Assembly (NCBI RefSeq): GCF_011040385.1 | Contig: NZ_JAAIKB010000009.1 | Coordinates: 1-64,000, forward strand | Reading direction: 5' to 3' | DNA from: Falsiroseomonas algicola | GTDB taxonomy: Bacteria > Pseudomonadota > Alphaproteobacteria > Acetobacterales > Acetobacteraceae | Length of the DNA stretch: 64,000 nt | In this document: in pieces, positions 17,554 through 25,710 of the stretch | Layout: each line of letters begins with the position of its first letter | Numbering within the stretch: the first letter of the stretch is position 1 | Translations under genes and position numbers: made by a program | The notes under the pieces: model-generated | Database searches by the model: none | Told to the model about the DNA's origin: nothing | What the model saw: only the letters and a program-made list of their open reading frames with translations

Positions 17554-18453
17554 TCAGGAGGGGTCCTGCACCTCCACCCGCTTCGGCGCCTCCGCACCCA
17601 CGGGATGCGGCTTGTGCCGCCGCAGCCTTCCACTCCAGGCCCGGGTGAATTCCGCCCCCAGCAGGAAGACCTGCGCGGAGTAGTAGACCCAGAGCAGCAC
17701 GACCACGAGCGCACCCGCCGCGCCGTATTTCGCCGCGATGCCGCTGCCGCCGATATACCAGCCGATGGCCGCCTTCCCGATCCCGAACAGCAGCGCGGTG
17801 CCGAGCGCCCCCACCGCCACGTCCCGCCAGCGCAGCCGCCGGTCCGGCAGGATCTTGTAGATGGCGGCGAACAGCAGAGCGGTCAGCAGGAAGGACACCA
17901 GCAGGTTCGCCCCCTGCAGCAGCGGCACCAGCTCCGGCGCCAGCTGTTCGGTCCACTTCCACAGCGCGGAGATGATGGCGGAGGCGATCAGCGACACCAG
18001 CAGCAGGAAGCCCGTTGTCGCCACCAGCCCGATCGAGAGCAGCCGCGCCCGCACCAGGGTGGAGATGGTCACCGGCGGCGGGGGCGACTTCCAGATCGCG
18101 TTCAGCGCGGATTGCAGCTCCGCGAAGACGCCCGAGGCGGTGATCAGCAGCACGGCCAGGCTGACCAGCGCGGGGATGCCCGAACTGCCGGTCCCGTCGC
18201 CATCCATCCCCTCCATGATGGCCTCGACCGCCGCGGCACCATCCCGTCCCACCAGGGCGCGCAACTGCTCGGCGACCGCGGCGCTGACGCGTTCCTCGCC
18301 GAAGGCGGCGCCCGCGATGGCGACGGCCACGATCAGCAGCGGCGCGATGGAGAACATGGTGTAGCAGGCGATGGCGGCGCCCCGCGTCATCGCCTCATCC
18401 TCGATGAAGCCGTTCACCGTCTCCTTGATGATCGACCAGGCGCGCCTTCGCAT
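17554..18453 (-). CDS. YihY/BrkB-family inner-membrane protein
   Basis: 299 residues from ATG 18453. After a short basic start comes FIEDEAMTRGAAIACYTMFSIAPLLIVAVAI, the well-conserved first helix of YihY/BrkB proteins, then five more hydrophobic segments, IYKILPDRRLRWRDVAVGAL and the last-helix signature AAGALVVVLLWVYYSAQVFLLGAEF. The family was once called ribonuclease BN but that activity is not theirs; function remains unclear. An in-frame upstream extension of 52 codons overlaps the divergent DUF3830 promoter region and lacks family similarity, so the internal Met was used. Confidence 0.9.
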   Translation of the reverse strand: MRRRAWSIIKETVNGFIEDEAMTRGAAIACYTMFSIAPLLIVAVAIAGAAFGEERVSAAVAEQLRALVGRDGAAAVEAIMEGMDGDGTGSSGIPALVSLAVLLITASGVFAELQSALNAIWKSPPPPVTISTLVRARLLSIGLVATTGFLLLVSLIASAIISALWKWTEQLAPELVPLLQGANLLVSFLLTALLFAAIYKILPDRRLRWRDVAVGALGTALLFGIGKAAIGWYIGGSGIAAKYGAAGALVVVLLWVYYSAQVFLLGAEFTRAWSGRLRRHKPHPVGAEAPKRVEVQDPS

Positions 18454-18586
18454 CGCAGCATCCCATCCACGCGGGGCCGCAACGGCGCCAGGTGCCGCGG
18501 GTTGCGCGCGGCGGCGTGAGGACCCCCGCTTGGCAAGCGCCCCCGGGCAGCGTAGGGGCGGGCGACAGACCGGGAGAGACCACGGC

Positions 18587-19015
18587 ATGGCCGACATCGA
18601 GATCGACATCGGGGGCGAGATCTTCCACGCCTTCTACGAGGAGAAGGACGCGCCGAAGACGGTGGCCCGTTTCCGGGAACTGCTGCCCTTCAACGACCGC
18701 ATCATCCATGTCCGCTGGTCCGGCGAGGCCTGCTGGATCCCGATGGGGGAGCGTGACCTCTCCATCGGCTACGAGAACGCGACCAGCCACCCGGCCCCCG
18801 GCCAGATCATCGTCTATCCCGGCGGCCTGCCGACCAGCGTCAGCGAGACGGAGATCCTGCTGGCCTACGGCGCCGTCGCCTTCGCCTCCAAGGCCGGGCC
18901 GCTGGCGGGCAACCATTTCCTGACGATCCGCGAGGGGCTGGATCGTCTCTATGCCATCGGGCGTTCCGTGCTGTGGGACGGCAACAAGCCCATCACTTTC
19001 CGAAAGGCAGGCTGA
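18587..19015 (+). CDS. DUF3830 cyclophilin-like protein
   Basis: 142 residues starting [23 protein letters not shown], with the block [28 protein letters not shown] typical of the DUF3830 cyclophilin-like fold. [27 protein letters not shown] and LAGNHFLTI are also characteristic. Members commonly sit in catabolic or isomerase operons; a biochemical role is not established. The start was set at ATG 18587 after CGGGAGAG. The FKBP isomerase gene begins 2 nt after its stop, so the two are translated together. Confidence 0.8.
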   Translation: MADIEIDIGGEIFHAFYEEKDAPKTVARFRELLPFNDRIIHVRWSGEACWIPMGERDLSIGYENATSHPAPGQIIVYPGGLPTSVSETEILLAYGAVAFASKAGPLAGNHFLTIREGLDRLYAIGRSVLWDGNKPITFRKAG

Positions 19016-19017
19016 CC

Positions 19018-19362
19018 ATGGCCCTTGGCATGACCGACATCACCGAAGGCGAGGGGACCATGGCGGTCTCCGGCAAGCAGGTGACCGTGCACTACACCGG
19101 CTGGCTGTTCGACCCGAAGGCGCCGGAGAACAAGGGGAAGAAGTTCGACAGCTCCCGCGACCGCGGCGAGCCCTTCAGCTTCCCCCTCGGCGCCGGCCAT
19201 GTGATCCAGGGCTGGGACCGCGGCGTGGCGGGCATGCGCATCGGCGGCCACCGCCGCCTGACGATCCCGCCGGAGTTCGGCTACGGCGCCCGCGGCGCCG
19301 GCGGCGTGATCCCCCCCAACGCCACGCTGGTCTTCGACGTCGAACTGCTCGGCGTCGGCTGA
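19018..19362 (+). CDS. FKBP-type peptidyl-prolyl cis-trans isomerase
   Basis: 114 residues, a single FKBP domain with no signal peptide. The family core is complete: [45 protein letters not shown], the active-site Trp in QGWDRG, then [36 protein letters not shown]. It catalyses prolyl isomerisation in the cytoplasm. The start was placed at ATG 19018, 2 nt after the stop of DUF3830; the open frame upstream lies inside that gene. A hairpin 10 nt after its stop probably ends the two-gene transcript. Confidence 0.95.
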   Translation: MALGMTDITEGEGTMAVSGKQVTVHYTGWLFDPKAPENKGKKFDSSRDRGEPFSFPLGAGHVIQGWDRGVAGMRIGGHRRLTIPPEFGYGARGAGGVIPPNATLVFDVELLGVG

Positions 19363-19372
19363 CGCCCCGAAG

Positions 19373-19397
19373 CCCTCTCCCCCGACGGGGGAGAGGG
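19373..19397. terminator. Perfect hairpin downstream of the FKBP gene
   Basis: CCCTCTCCCCC at 19373-19383 pairs over 11 bp with GGGGGAGAGGG at 19387-19397 around the loop GAC. It starts 10 nt after the FKBP stop. There is no T-run, so it may be a dispersed intergenic repeat that acts as an mRNA end rather than a simple intrinsic terminator. The rest of the gap up to 19591 holds no gene that I can see. Confidence 0.5.
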
Positions 19398-19591
19398 TTG
19401 GGTGAGGGGGGGACTGCCCTTTCGGGGAAAGCCCTTGCCTCCCCCGCGCCTCCCGCGATAAAGCCTCCTCCAGCATCAGGAGTTGGGCCGACGCCCAACG
19501 CCAACCTGCCTTCCCGGGCAAGGTGGCGCTCCCGCAAGGGGGGATGCGGCCTCACCGGCAACCAATCGGGCAGCGCCGCCGTCGGTTCGAT

Positions 19592-19608
19592 CTCCTGGAC
19601 ACCAGGAG
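19592..19608 (+). promoter_or_regulatory. Hairpin covering the ribosome-binding site of the 97-residue ORF
   Basis: CTCCTGG (19592-19598) pairs perfectly with CCAGGAG (19602-19608) around a 3-nt loop. The second arm contains most of the Shine-Dalgarno AGGAGG that precedes ATG 19615. In the folded message the site would be closed, so translation could depend on opening the stem. It may also be a chance effect of a strong site in GC-rich DNA. Confidence 0.4.
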
Positions 19609-19614
19609 GCCACC

Positions 19615-19908
19615 ATGTTGGACAGCGCGGGGACGCCCCCGGACCTAACCCTTCTTCTCGGCCCGCATGACGCGGCGGAATTCGTCGCATTCTGCGAGTG
19701 GCGCGACCGCCTCGGGCGATGTGCGCCCTCCCTCCTCTATGTCACGCTGCATCGGCGTGGCGCGGAGATCTGGACCCAGGCGATCCGCATCCTGCCCGAC
19801 CGCCGCCCGGGCCACCTGACCATCCATGTCGAGCGCATCCGCGATGGCGATGAACGCGCCGCGCTGCGCGACTGGCTGCTGGCGGCGGCTTCAGGGATGC
19901 GTCGCTAA
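19615..19908 (+). CDS. Hypothetical protein
   Basis: 97 residues starting MLDSAGTPPDLTLLLGPHDA, not recognised. A strong ribosome site (AGGAGG at 19604-19609) stands 5 nt before the ATG. Composition is that of a small soluble protein with mixed helix and strand (FVAFCEWRDRLGRCAPSLLYVTLHRRG, then HLTIHVERIRDGDERAALRDWLL). An open extension upstream is Pro/Arg-rich and lacks a start signal. It lies 80 nt before the GlmU-like gene. No function can be given. Confidence 0.55.
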   Translation: MLDSAGTPPDLTLLLGPHDAAEFVAFCEWRDRLGRCAPSLLYVTLHRRGAEIWTQAIRILPDRRPGHLTIHVERIRDGDERAALRDWLLAAASGMRR

Positions 19909-19988
19909 AGTTTCTTGCATTTCGCATGGCACGCCGGTTGCGCCGGGGGCCCTGCCTGCTCGCCTTTCGCGAGAGGCCGGGAAGTCCC

Positions 19989-20747
19989 ATGCCCCATTCG
20001 CGCGTGCCCAGATCCTCCACCGCCGTCGCCATCATCCTCGCGGCGCGCCCCAGCCCGAACGCGGCGCGCCCGCTGCCGGCGCAACCCATCGGCGGGCGGC
20101 CCATGCTGCACCACGTGATGGATGCCGCCGCGGGGGTCTTCGGCCGCGCCATCCTCGTCATCGGGCCGGAAATGGCGGACCTGCCGCCGCCCCCGCCGCC
20201 GCATCGCACCGTGGTGCAGCGGGACCGGCGCGGCGCCGCCCATGCCGCCCTGCTGGCCGCGCCCATGCTGGCCGGCTTCCGCGGGGATGCGGCGGTGATC
20301 CGGGGCGACCTGCCCTCCCTCTCCGCCGCGTGCCTCCAGGCGCTGCGGGACGCGCGACGCGATGGCGCGGACCTGGCCCTGCTCGCCTTCCGCCCCGCTT
20401 CGCCGGCGCCGCTCGCCCGCGTCCTCGCCTGCGCCGATACCGGCCAGGTGGATCGCGTGGTGCCCTGGGCGGAGGCGACGGCGGCGGAGCGTGCCATCGG
20501 CCTCTGCGATGCCGGCGTGCTCTGCGCCCGCAGCGTGGACCTGGTGCGCTGGCTGCGCGCCATCCGCCCCGACGAGGCCCGCGGCGAGTTGCGCCTGACC
20601 GGCATCGTCGCCGCGGCGCGGGAGGAAGGCCGCCAGGTCATCGCCATCGAGGGTCCGGCCGCGGAACTGACGCCGCTCGACACGCCGGAGGCGCTGATCG
20701 AGGCGCAGGCGCTGGACCGATTATCGCGGCACCTCAGCGCCGCCTGA
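19989..20747 (+). CDS. Degenerate GlmU/MobA-like nucleotidyltransferase
   Basis: 252 residues that align along the length of the pyrophosphorylase domain of GlmU: AIILAARPSPN for LAAGxGTR, PIGGRPMLHHVM for the acceptor loop, VVQRDRRGAAHAALLA for QxxxGTAHA, AVIRGDLPSL for the Asp-metal segment, GLCDAGVLCA for LxNAG and ARGELRLTGIVA for GEYYLTD. The Gly of LAAG, the Arg/Lys that bind phosphate and the Asn of NAG are all changed, so the catalytic centre looks lost or altered. It may be a pseudoenzyme or use another substrate. The start at 19989 is the Met closest to the fold. Confidence 0.65.
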   Translation: MPHSRVPRSSTAVAIILAARPSPNAARPLPAQPIGGRPMLHHVMDAAAGVFGRAILVIGPEMADLPPPPPPHRTVVQRDRRGAAHAALLAAPMLAGFRGDAAVIRGDLPSLSAACLQALRDARRDGADLALLAFRPASPAPLARVLACADTGQVDRVVPWAEATAAERAIGLCDAGVLCARSVDLVRWLRAIRPDEARGELRLTGIVAAAREEGRQVIAIEGPAAELTPLDTPEALIEAQALDRLSRHLSAA

Positions 20748-20803
20748 TTGACAGGTCCGGGCCGCCTGCGATCCTCCCCGCAAAACGACGGAGGATCGGG
20801 TCC

Positions 20804-21763
20804 ATGAAGCGCAGGACGATGCTGGCGGCTGGCGTGCTGTTGCCCCTCGCCGCGCGCGCCCAGGGGCGGCCCGTGCGGCTCGTGGTCCCCGCCGCGCCCG
20901 GCGGGGCCATCGACGTCATCGGCCGCCTCTACGCCCAGCGCCTCTCTTCCCGTGCGGGCCAGAACTGGGTGATCGAGAACCGCGCGGGCGGCAACAACAC
21001 CATCGGCGCGGCGGAAGTCGCGCGCAGCGCGCCGGATGGCACGACCTTCCTCGTCAATGCCGACATCCACCTGATGGGCACGCGCGTCGTGCGCAACCTG
21101 CCCTATGATCCCGTCGCCGATTTCACGCCCATCGCCCGCCTCGCCACCGCGCCGCTGCTGGTCGTGGGCCATCCCGAGCAGTCCCGCGCGCGCACCATGC
21201 AGGAGCTGGCGGCGGCGATGCGGCGCGACCCGCGGCACTACACCTTCTCCACCTCCGGCGCCGGATCCATGGCGCATCTGGCGGCCGAGGGGCTGAAGCG
21301 CGCCATCGGCGCCGATGACGCGGTGGTGGCGCATTACCGGGGCACCGCGCCGGCCATCAACGACGTCGTCGCCGGCAATGTCGCGCTGATGGTGGCGCCC
21401 CTCCTCTCCGCCCAGCCGCTGGTCCAGGCTGGCCGGCTGCGCGCCTTCGCGCTGATCGGCGCCGCGACCCGCAGCGCCGCCATGCCCGATGTCCCGACCA
21501 TCGCGGAAGCCGGCATCCCCGGCATCGACTTCCTGCTGTGGTACGCGGTCTGGGGCCCCAAGGGCCTGCCCGCCGCCACGGCCGATACCCTGGCCCGCCA
21601 GCTGAACGAGATCGGCCAGGAGGCCGAGATCGCGCGCCGCCTGACCGAGATGGGCGCGGACGCCTTCACCTCCGACACGCCTGCCAGCTTCGCCGCCTTC
21701 ATCGCGCAGGAGAACGTGAAGAACGGCCGCATCGCCGACCTCGCGGGGATCCAGCCGGAGTGA
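20804..21763 (+). CDS. Bug-family (tripartite tricarboxylate) substrate-binding protein
   Basis: 319 residues with a signal peptide (KRRTMLAAGVLLPLAARAQ) and the Bug core PVRLVVPAAPGGAIDVIGR, VIENRAGGNNTIGAAEVA, LPYDPVADFTPIARL and GKLP-like WGPKGLPAATAD. The start follows a clear ACGGAGGATCGGG. Like most Bug proteins it lacks nearby TctAB permease genes. It is followed by a 3-hydroxybenzoate 6-hydroxylase-like gene and a class II aldolase-like gene on the same strand, so its ligand is probably a hydroxylated aromatic or ring-cleavage acid. Confidence 0.9.
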   Translation: MKRRTMLAAGVLLPLAARAQGRPVRLVVPAAPGGAIDVIGRLYAQRLSSRAGQNWVIENRAGGNNTIGAAEVARSAPDGTTFLVNADIHLMGTRVVRNLPYDPVADFTPIARLATAPLLVVGHPEQSRARTMQELAAAMRRDPRHYTFSTSGAGSMAHLAAEGLKRAIGADDAVVAHYRGTAPAINDVVAGNVALMVAPLLSAQPLVQAGRLRAFALIGAATRSAAMPDVPTIAEAGIPGIDFLLWYAVWGPKGLPAATADTLARQLNEIGQEAEIARRLTEMGADAFTSDTPASFAAFIAQENVKNGRIADLAGIQPE

Positions 21764-21879
21764 TGCCCGCGAGCGTTTCTGGTGATCCGATGGCGGCCGG
21801 TGTTCTTCACGCCGGCCGAGGCCGCGAATGCGGCCCGCCGCTTATGCGGCGAAGCCAAGCGAAGCGCCGGCGTCTGAGG

Positions 21880-21903
21880 GCCTTTTCGTGTCAGCGAAAA
21901 GGC
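21880..21903 (+). promoter_or_regulatory. Hairpin immediately upstream of the flavin monooxygenase start
   Basis: GCCTTTTCG (21880-21888) and CGAAAAGGC (21895-21903) form a perfect 9-bp stem with a 6-nt loop, ending 8 nt before ATG 21912. It occupies the ribosome-binding region, so it could modulate expression of the downstream enzyme separately from the Bug gene. The preceding 60 nt (GCGAAGC repeated twice) look like a dispersed repeat. Confidence 0.45.
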
Positions 21904-21911
21904 ATGGCGGC

Positions 21912-23111
21912 ATGACCAGCCCGCCCATACTGATCGCCGGCGGCGGCATCGGCGGCCTCGCCACCGCCCTCGGCCTCGCCCGCCAGGGTTTTTCGTCCAT
22001 CGTCCTGGAGAAGGCGCCGGCGATGGGGGAGGTGGGGGCGGGCATCCAGCTCGGCCCCAACGCCTTCCATGCCTTCGACTGGCTGGGCGTCGGCGACACG
22101 GCGCGCGCCATGGCGATCTATGTGGACCGGCTGCGGCTGATGGACGCGCTGACGGCGGAGGAGATCTGCCACATCGACCTCGGCCCCGATTTCCGCGCGC
22201 GCTTCGGCAACCCCTACGCCGTCATCCACCGCGGCGACCTCCACGGGGTCTTCCTGCAAGGCTGCCGCGCCAGCGACCTCATCACGCTGCGCACCTCGGC
22301 CGAGGTGGTCGCCTATGAGCAGGACAGCACCGGCGTCACCGCCATCCTGGCCACCGGCGAACGCCTGCGCGGCCGCGCGCTGATCGGCGCGGATGGCCTC
22401 TGGTCCAAGGTGCGCCGGCAGCTCGTCGGCGATGGCGCGCCCCGCGTCTCCGGCCACACCACCTATCGCAGCGTCATCCCGACCGAACAGATGCCGGAGG
22501 AACTGCGCTGGAACGCCGCGACCCTCTGGGCCGGCCCGAAATGCCACATCGTCCACTACCCGCTGCAGGGCTGGAAGACCTTCAACCTCGTCGTCACCTA
22601 CCACAACGACGCGCCGGAGCCCGTCGCGGGCAAGCCCGTGGAGGCCGAGGAGGTCTTCCGCGGCTTCACCCATGTGCACCCCATGGCCCAGCAGATCATC
22701 CGCCAGGGACGCGACTGGAAGCTCTGGGTCCTCTGCGACCGCGACCCGATCGAGCGCTGGGTCGATGGCCGCGTGGCACTCCTTGGCGACGCCGCGCATC
22801 CGATGATGCAGTACATGGCGCAGGGCGCCTGCATGGCGATGGAGGATGCGGTCTGCCTGGCGCAGACGTTGGCCGCGCACCAGGGCGAGATCGAGGCCGC
22901 GCTGCCCGCCTATCGCGATGCCCGCGCGCTGCGCACGGCGCGCGTGCAGCTGCAGTCCCGCGCCATCGGCGACCACGTCTACCACCCCGCCGGCGCCCAT
23001 GCCGCGCTGCGCAACTCCATCATGGCCGCGAAGTCGCAGGCGGAATGGCGGGACACCCTCGCCTGGCTCTATGGCGGCACCGGGCCCATCACACAGGACA
23101 AAGCAGCATGA
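21912..23111 (+). CDS. FAD-dependent 3-hydroxybenzoate 6-monooxygenase-like enzyme
   Basis: 399 residues of the aromatic-hydroxylase flavoprotein family. The N-terminal Rossmann motif is ILIAGGGIGGLATALGLARQGF, the GD motif is ALIGADGLWSKVRRQL, and the second FAD motif is VALLGDAAHPMMQYMAQGACMAMEDAVCLA. The stretch AVIHRGDLHGVFLQGC and the C-terminal segment with MQYMAQGACMAMED are typical for 3-hydroxybenzoate 6-hydroxylases, which give gentisate using NADH and oxygen. Salicylate hydroxylase is the main alternative. The stop overlaps the aldolase start as ATGA. No gentisate dioxygenase gene is in the window. Confidence 0.85.
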   Translation: MTSPPILIAGGGIGGLATALGLARQGFSSIVLEKAPAMGEVGAGIQLGPNAFHAFDWLGVGDTARAMAIYVDRLRLMDALTAEEICHIDLGPDFRARFGNPYAVIHRGDLHGVFLQGCRASDLITLRTSAEVVAYEQDSTGVTAILATGERLRGRALIGADGLWSKVRRQLVGDGAPRVSGHTTYRSVIPTEQMPEELRWNAATLWAGPKCHIVHYPLQGWKTFNLVVTYHNDAPEPVAGKPVEAEEVFRGFTHVHPMAQQIIRQGRDWKLWVLCDRDPIERWVDGRVALLGDAAHPMMQYMAQGACMAMEDAVCLAQTLAAHQGEIEAALPAYRDARALRTARVQLQSRAIGDHVYHPAGAHAALRNSIMAAKSQAEWRDTLAWLYGGTGPITQDKAA

Positions 23112-23830
23112 GCTCCGACGCCGTCGCCCACGCCATCCGCGAACTGGTCATCGCCAACCGCATCCTGGCGCGGGAGGATGTGATCGACGATTTCGGCCAT
23201 GTCAGCCTGCGCCATCCCGAACGGCCGGACCGCTACTTCCTCTCCCGCAGCCGCAGCCCCGTGGCCGTGACCAGCGACGACATCATGGAGTTCGAGCTGG
23301 ACGGCACGCCCATCGCGCAGAATGGCCGCCGCATCTATGCGGAACGCGCCATCCACTCCGCCATCTTCATGGCCCGGCCGGAGGTGCGCGCCGTGATCCA
23401 CCACCACGCCCGCCCCGTCATCCCCTTCACGGTCACGAAGACGCCGCTGAAGCCCGTCTTCCACATGGGCAGCGTGATGGGGGCGGAGGTGCCGATCTGG
23501 GACAGCCAGGACGAATTCGGCGACACCAACATGCTGGTGGACGACCTGCCGCGCGGCCATTCGCTGGCGCGCGCGCTCGGCCCGCACCGCTCCGTCCTGC
23601 TCGCGCGCCATGGTGCCTGCAATGTCGGCGTCAGCCTCCGCGCCGCCGTCTTCACCGCCGTCTACATGAAGGACAATGCGGCGATGGTGCTGGCGAGCCT
23701 GCCCTACGGCCCCGTCAGCTACCTGACGCCGGGTGAGGTGGAGAAGACCGCGACCATGCTGCTCTCCGACATGCCGCTCGCCCGCGCCTGGGACTACTGG
23801 ATCACCCGCGCCGGATTCGGCGGCGTGTAG
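23108..23830 (+). CDS. Class II aldolase/adducin-family protein
   Basis: 240 residues with the family's zinc site: His in GHVSLRHPE, the pair in VIHHHARP and His in LARHGACNVGVSL. The middle runs RRIYAERAIHSAIFMARPEV, typical of fuculose-aldolase-like domains. Some close relatives decarboxylate rather than cleave aldols. The ATG at 23108 lies within the stop of the monooxygenase gene, so translation is coupled. Its last 37 nt overlap the 3' end of the convergent GGDEF-EAL gene. Confidence 0.88.
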   Translation: MSSDAVAHAIRELVIANRILAREDVIDDFGHVSLRHPERPDRYFLSRSRSPVAVTSDDIMEFELDGTPIAQNGRRIYAERAIHSAIFMARPEVRAVIHHHARPVIPFTVTKTPLKPVFHMGSVMGAEVPIWDSQDEFGDTNMLVDDLPRGHSLARALGPHRSVLLARHGACNVGVSLRAAVFTAVYMKDNAAMVLASLPYGPVSYLTPGEVEKTATMLLSDMPLARAWDYWITRAGFGGV

Positions 23831-25710
23831 GGCGCCTCCCCGGCCGCGGGCGGGGCCACGGCCTCCGCCTGCGGCCCGCCGGCGCTCTCGATCAGCGCCG
23901 CCAGCTCCGTCTCCGGCACCGCGCGGCCATAGAGGTAGCCTTGCGCCTCCGTGCAGCCTTCCGCGCGCAGCAGCGCCGCCTGCACGGCGTTCTCCACCCC
24001 CTCCGCATTGCACCGCAGGCCGAGCGCATGGGTGATGCCGATCATGGCGCGGACGATCGCGACCGCCTGCGGATCGTCCGTCAGGGTCGCGACGAAGCTG
24101 CGGTCGATCTTGATCTTGTCGAAGCGGAACTTGTGCAGGTAGCCGAGCGAGGAATAGCCGGTGCCGAAATCATCCATGGCAACGGAAACGCCGAGCGCGT
24201 GCAGCGCCTCCAGCGTCGCCAGCGTGCGCTCCGTGTCCGTCAGCAGCACGCCTTCCGTGATCTCGATCTCGAGGCGGGCGGGCGGCAGCCCCGTCTCCTC
24301 CAGCGCCGTCCGCACGGCGCGCAGGAAGTCGGCGGCCTGGAACTGGTGGGCGGAGATGTTGACCGCCATGCGCAGCCCGGGCCAGCGGGTCGCGACGGCG
24401 CAGGCCTCCCGCAGCACCCATTCGCCGATCCGGCTCAGCAGCCCGATCTCCTCCGCCAGCGGGATGAAGCGGTCGGGCATGACGCGGCCGCGCACCGGAT
24501 GGTCCCAGCGCAGCAGCGCCTCCAGCCCGATCACCCGGCCGGTGGAGAGATTGACCTGCGGCTGGTAGTGCAGGTGCAGCTGGCCCGTGGCCATCGCCTC
24601 CCGCAGATCCTGTTCCAGCGCGCGGCGTTCGCGCAGCGCCTGGTTCATCTCCGCCGAGAAGAAGCGGAAGCCGTTCCGCCCTTCCGCCTTGGCGCGATAC
24701 AGCGCCGTGTCGGCATCCTGCAGCAGGTGGTCGGGGGCACTTTCCACCGACAGCGCGATGCCGATGCTGGTGCCGATCATCGCCTGGTTGCCATGCAGGA
24801 TGAAGGGCTGCGACAGCAGCTCCACCAGCCGCGCGGCCAGCGCCTCCGCCGCCTTGGGCTGTTCGGCGCTGCGCTGGATGATGGCGAATTCGTCGCCGCC
24901 GAGCCGCGCCAGCGTATCGCTTTCCCGCATCGCGTCGGTGATGCGCTTCGCCACCTGGCGCAGCAGCTCGTCCCCCGCCGCATGGCCCAGCGTGTCGTTC
25001 ACTTCCTTGAAGCGGTCGAGGTCGAGGGCCAGCACGGCGAAGTGCCCGCCATAGCGCTTCAGCCCCGCCGCCGTCTGTTCCAGCCGGTCATGGAACAGCC
25101 GCCGGTTCGGCAGCCCCGTCAGCTGGTCATGCGTCGCGAGATGGGTGATGCGGCTGGTCGCCCGTCGCAGCATGCGCAGCGGCAGCAGCCGCAGCGCGAC
25201 ATAGGACCCGCCCGCGAGGAAGAGGGAGGCCAGCGTCACCCAGACCGACTGCACCAGCAGGTGCAGCCCCGAATGCTCGATCTCGACCGTCCCCACGGGC
25301 TGGCCGTTCTCGAAGATCGGCGCGCTGGCGCCATGCAGGGGGCCACGAAGCGGTGCCTCGATCGCCGCCAGCGTATCGCCGTTCACGTCGCGCACCCGCA
25401 TGGTGACGTCGGCTTCCGGCGTCGCCGTCGCCAGCGCCGCGCGCAGCCGCGCCGCCTGGAAGCGCCAGAGGTCCGGATCGCGGCTCGCGATCTGGGAGAC
25501 AGTATAGGCGACGATCCGCGCCTCCGCCTCCATCGCCGCATTCTCCTCCCGCAGCTCCGTCCAGACATGCATGACCGGCAGCGCGACCGCCACCAGCATG
25601 GCGATCCCGGCGGCGAAGCCCGTCACGAGCCGCACCAGCGCCGCATCGCCGGCGGAAGGTTCGGCCGCCATGCCGCCCGGCATGCGTCGCTGCTCGATGG
25701 CCTCGCTCAT
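23794..25710 (-). CDS. GGDEF-EAL cyclic-di-GMP enzyme with membrane-anchored sensor
   Basis: 638 residues. Helices near 25-47 and 155-175 bracket a periplasmic region of about 105 residues; the cytoplasmic part has a GGDEF domain (ARLGGDEFAI near 275, preceded by an RESD inhibitory site) and an EAL domain (GLEALLRW near 400, LEIEITEGVLL, MDDFGTGYSSLGYL, KIKIDRSF and AEGVEN). All catalytic signatures of both cyclase and phosphodiesterase look intact, so it could run either way under sensor control. It is the last gene of a run that starts with ppsR and bphP, coupled by ATGA to the PstS-like gene. The pairing with a periplasmic binding protein suggests ligand control. Confidence 0.93.
   Translation of the reverse strand: MSEAIEQRRMPGGMAAEPSAGDAALVRLVTGFAAGIAMLVAVALPVMHVWTELREENAAMEAEARIVAYTVSQIASRDPDLWRFQAARLRAALATATPEADVTMRVRDVNGDTLAAIEAPLRGPLHGASAPIFENGQPVGTVEIEHSGLHLLVQSVWVTLASLFLAGGSYVALRLLPLRMLRRATSRITHLATHDQLTGLPNRRLFHDRLEQTAAGLKRYGGHFAVLALDLDRFKEVNDTLGHAAGDELLRQVAKRITDAMRESDTLARLGGDEFAIIQRSAEQPKAAEALAARLVELLSQPFILHGNQAMIGTSIGIALSVESAPDHLLQDADTALYRAKAEGRNGFRFFSAEMNQALRERRALEQDLREAMATGQLHLHYQPQVNLSTGRVIGLEALLRWDHPVRGRVMPDRFIPLAEEIGLLSRIGEWVLREACAVATRWPGLRMAVNISAHQFQAADFLRAVRTALEETGLPPARLEIEITEGVLLTDTERTLATLEALHALGVSVAMDDFGTGYSSLGYLHKFRFDKIKIDRSFVATLTDDPQAVAIVRAMIGITHALGLRCNAEGVENAVQAALLRAEGCTEAQGYLYGRAVPETELAALIESAGGPQAEAVAPPAAGEAPYTPPNPARVIQ

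Noticed and set aside
19540-19610. tRNA-like stretch GGTTCGATCTCC with ACCA nearby
   Set aside because: The arms around the T-loop do not pair and no anticodon arm or acceptor is present.
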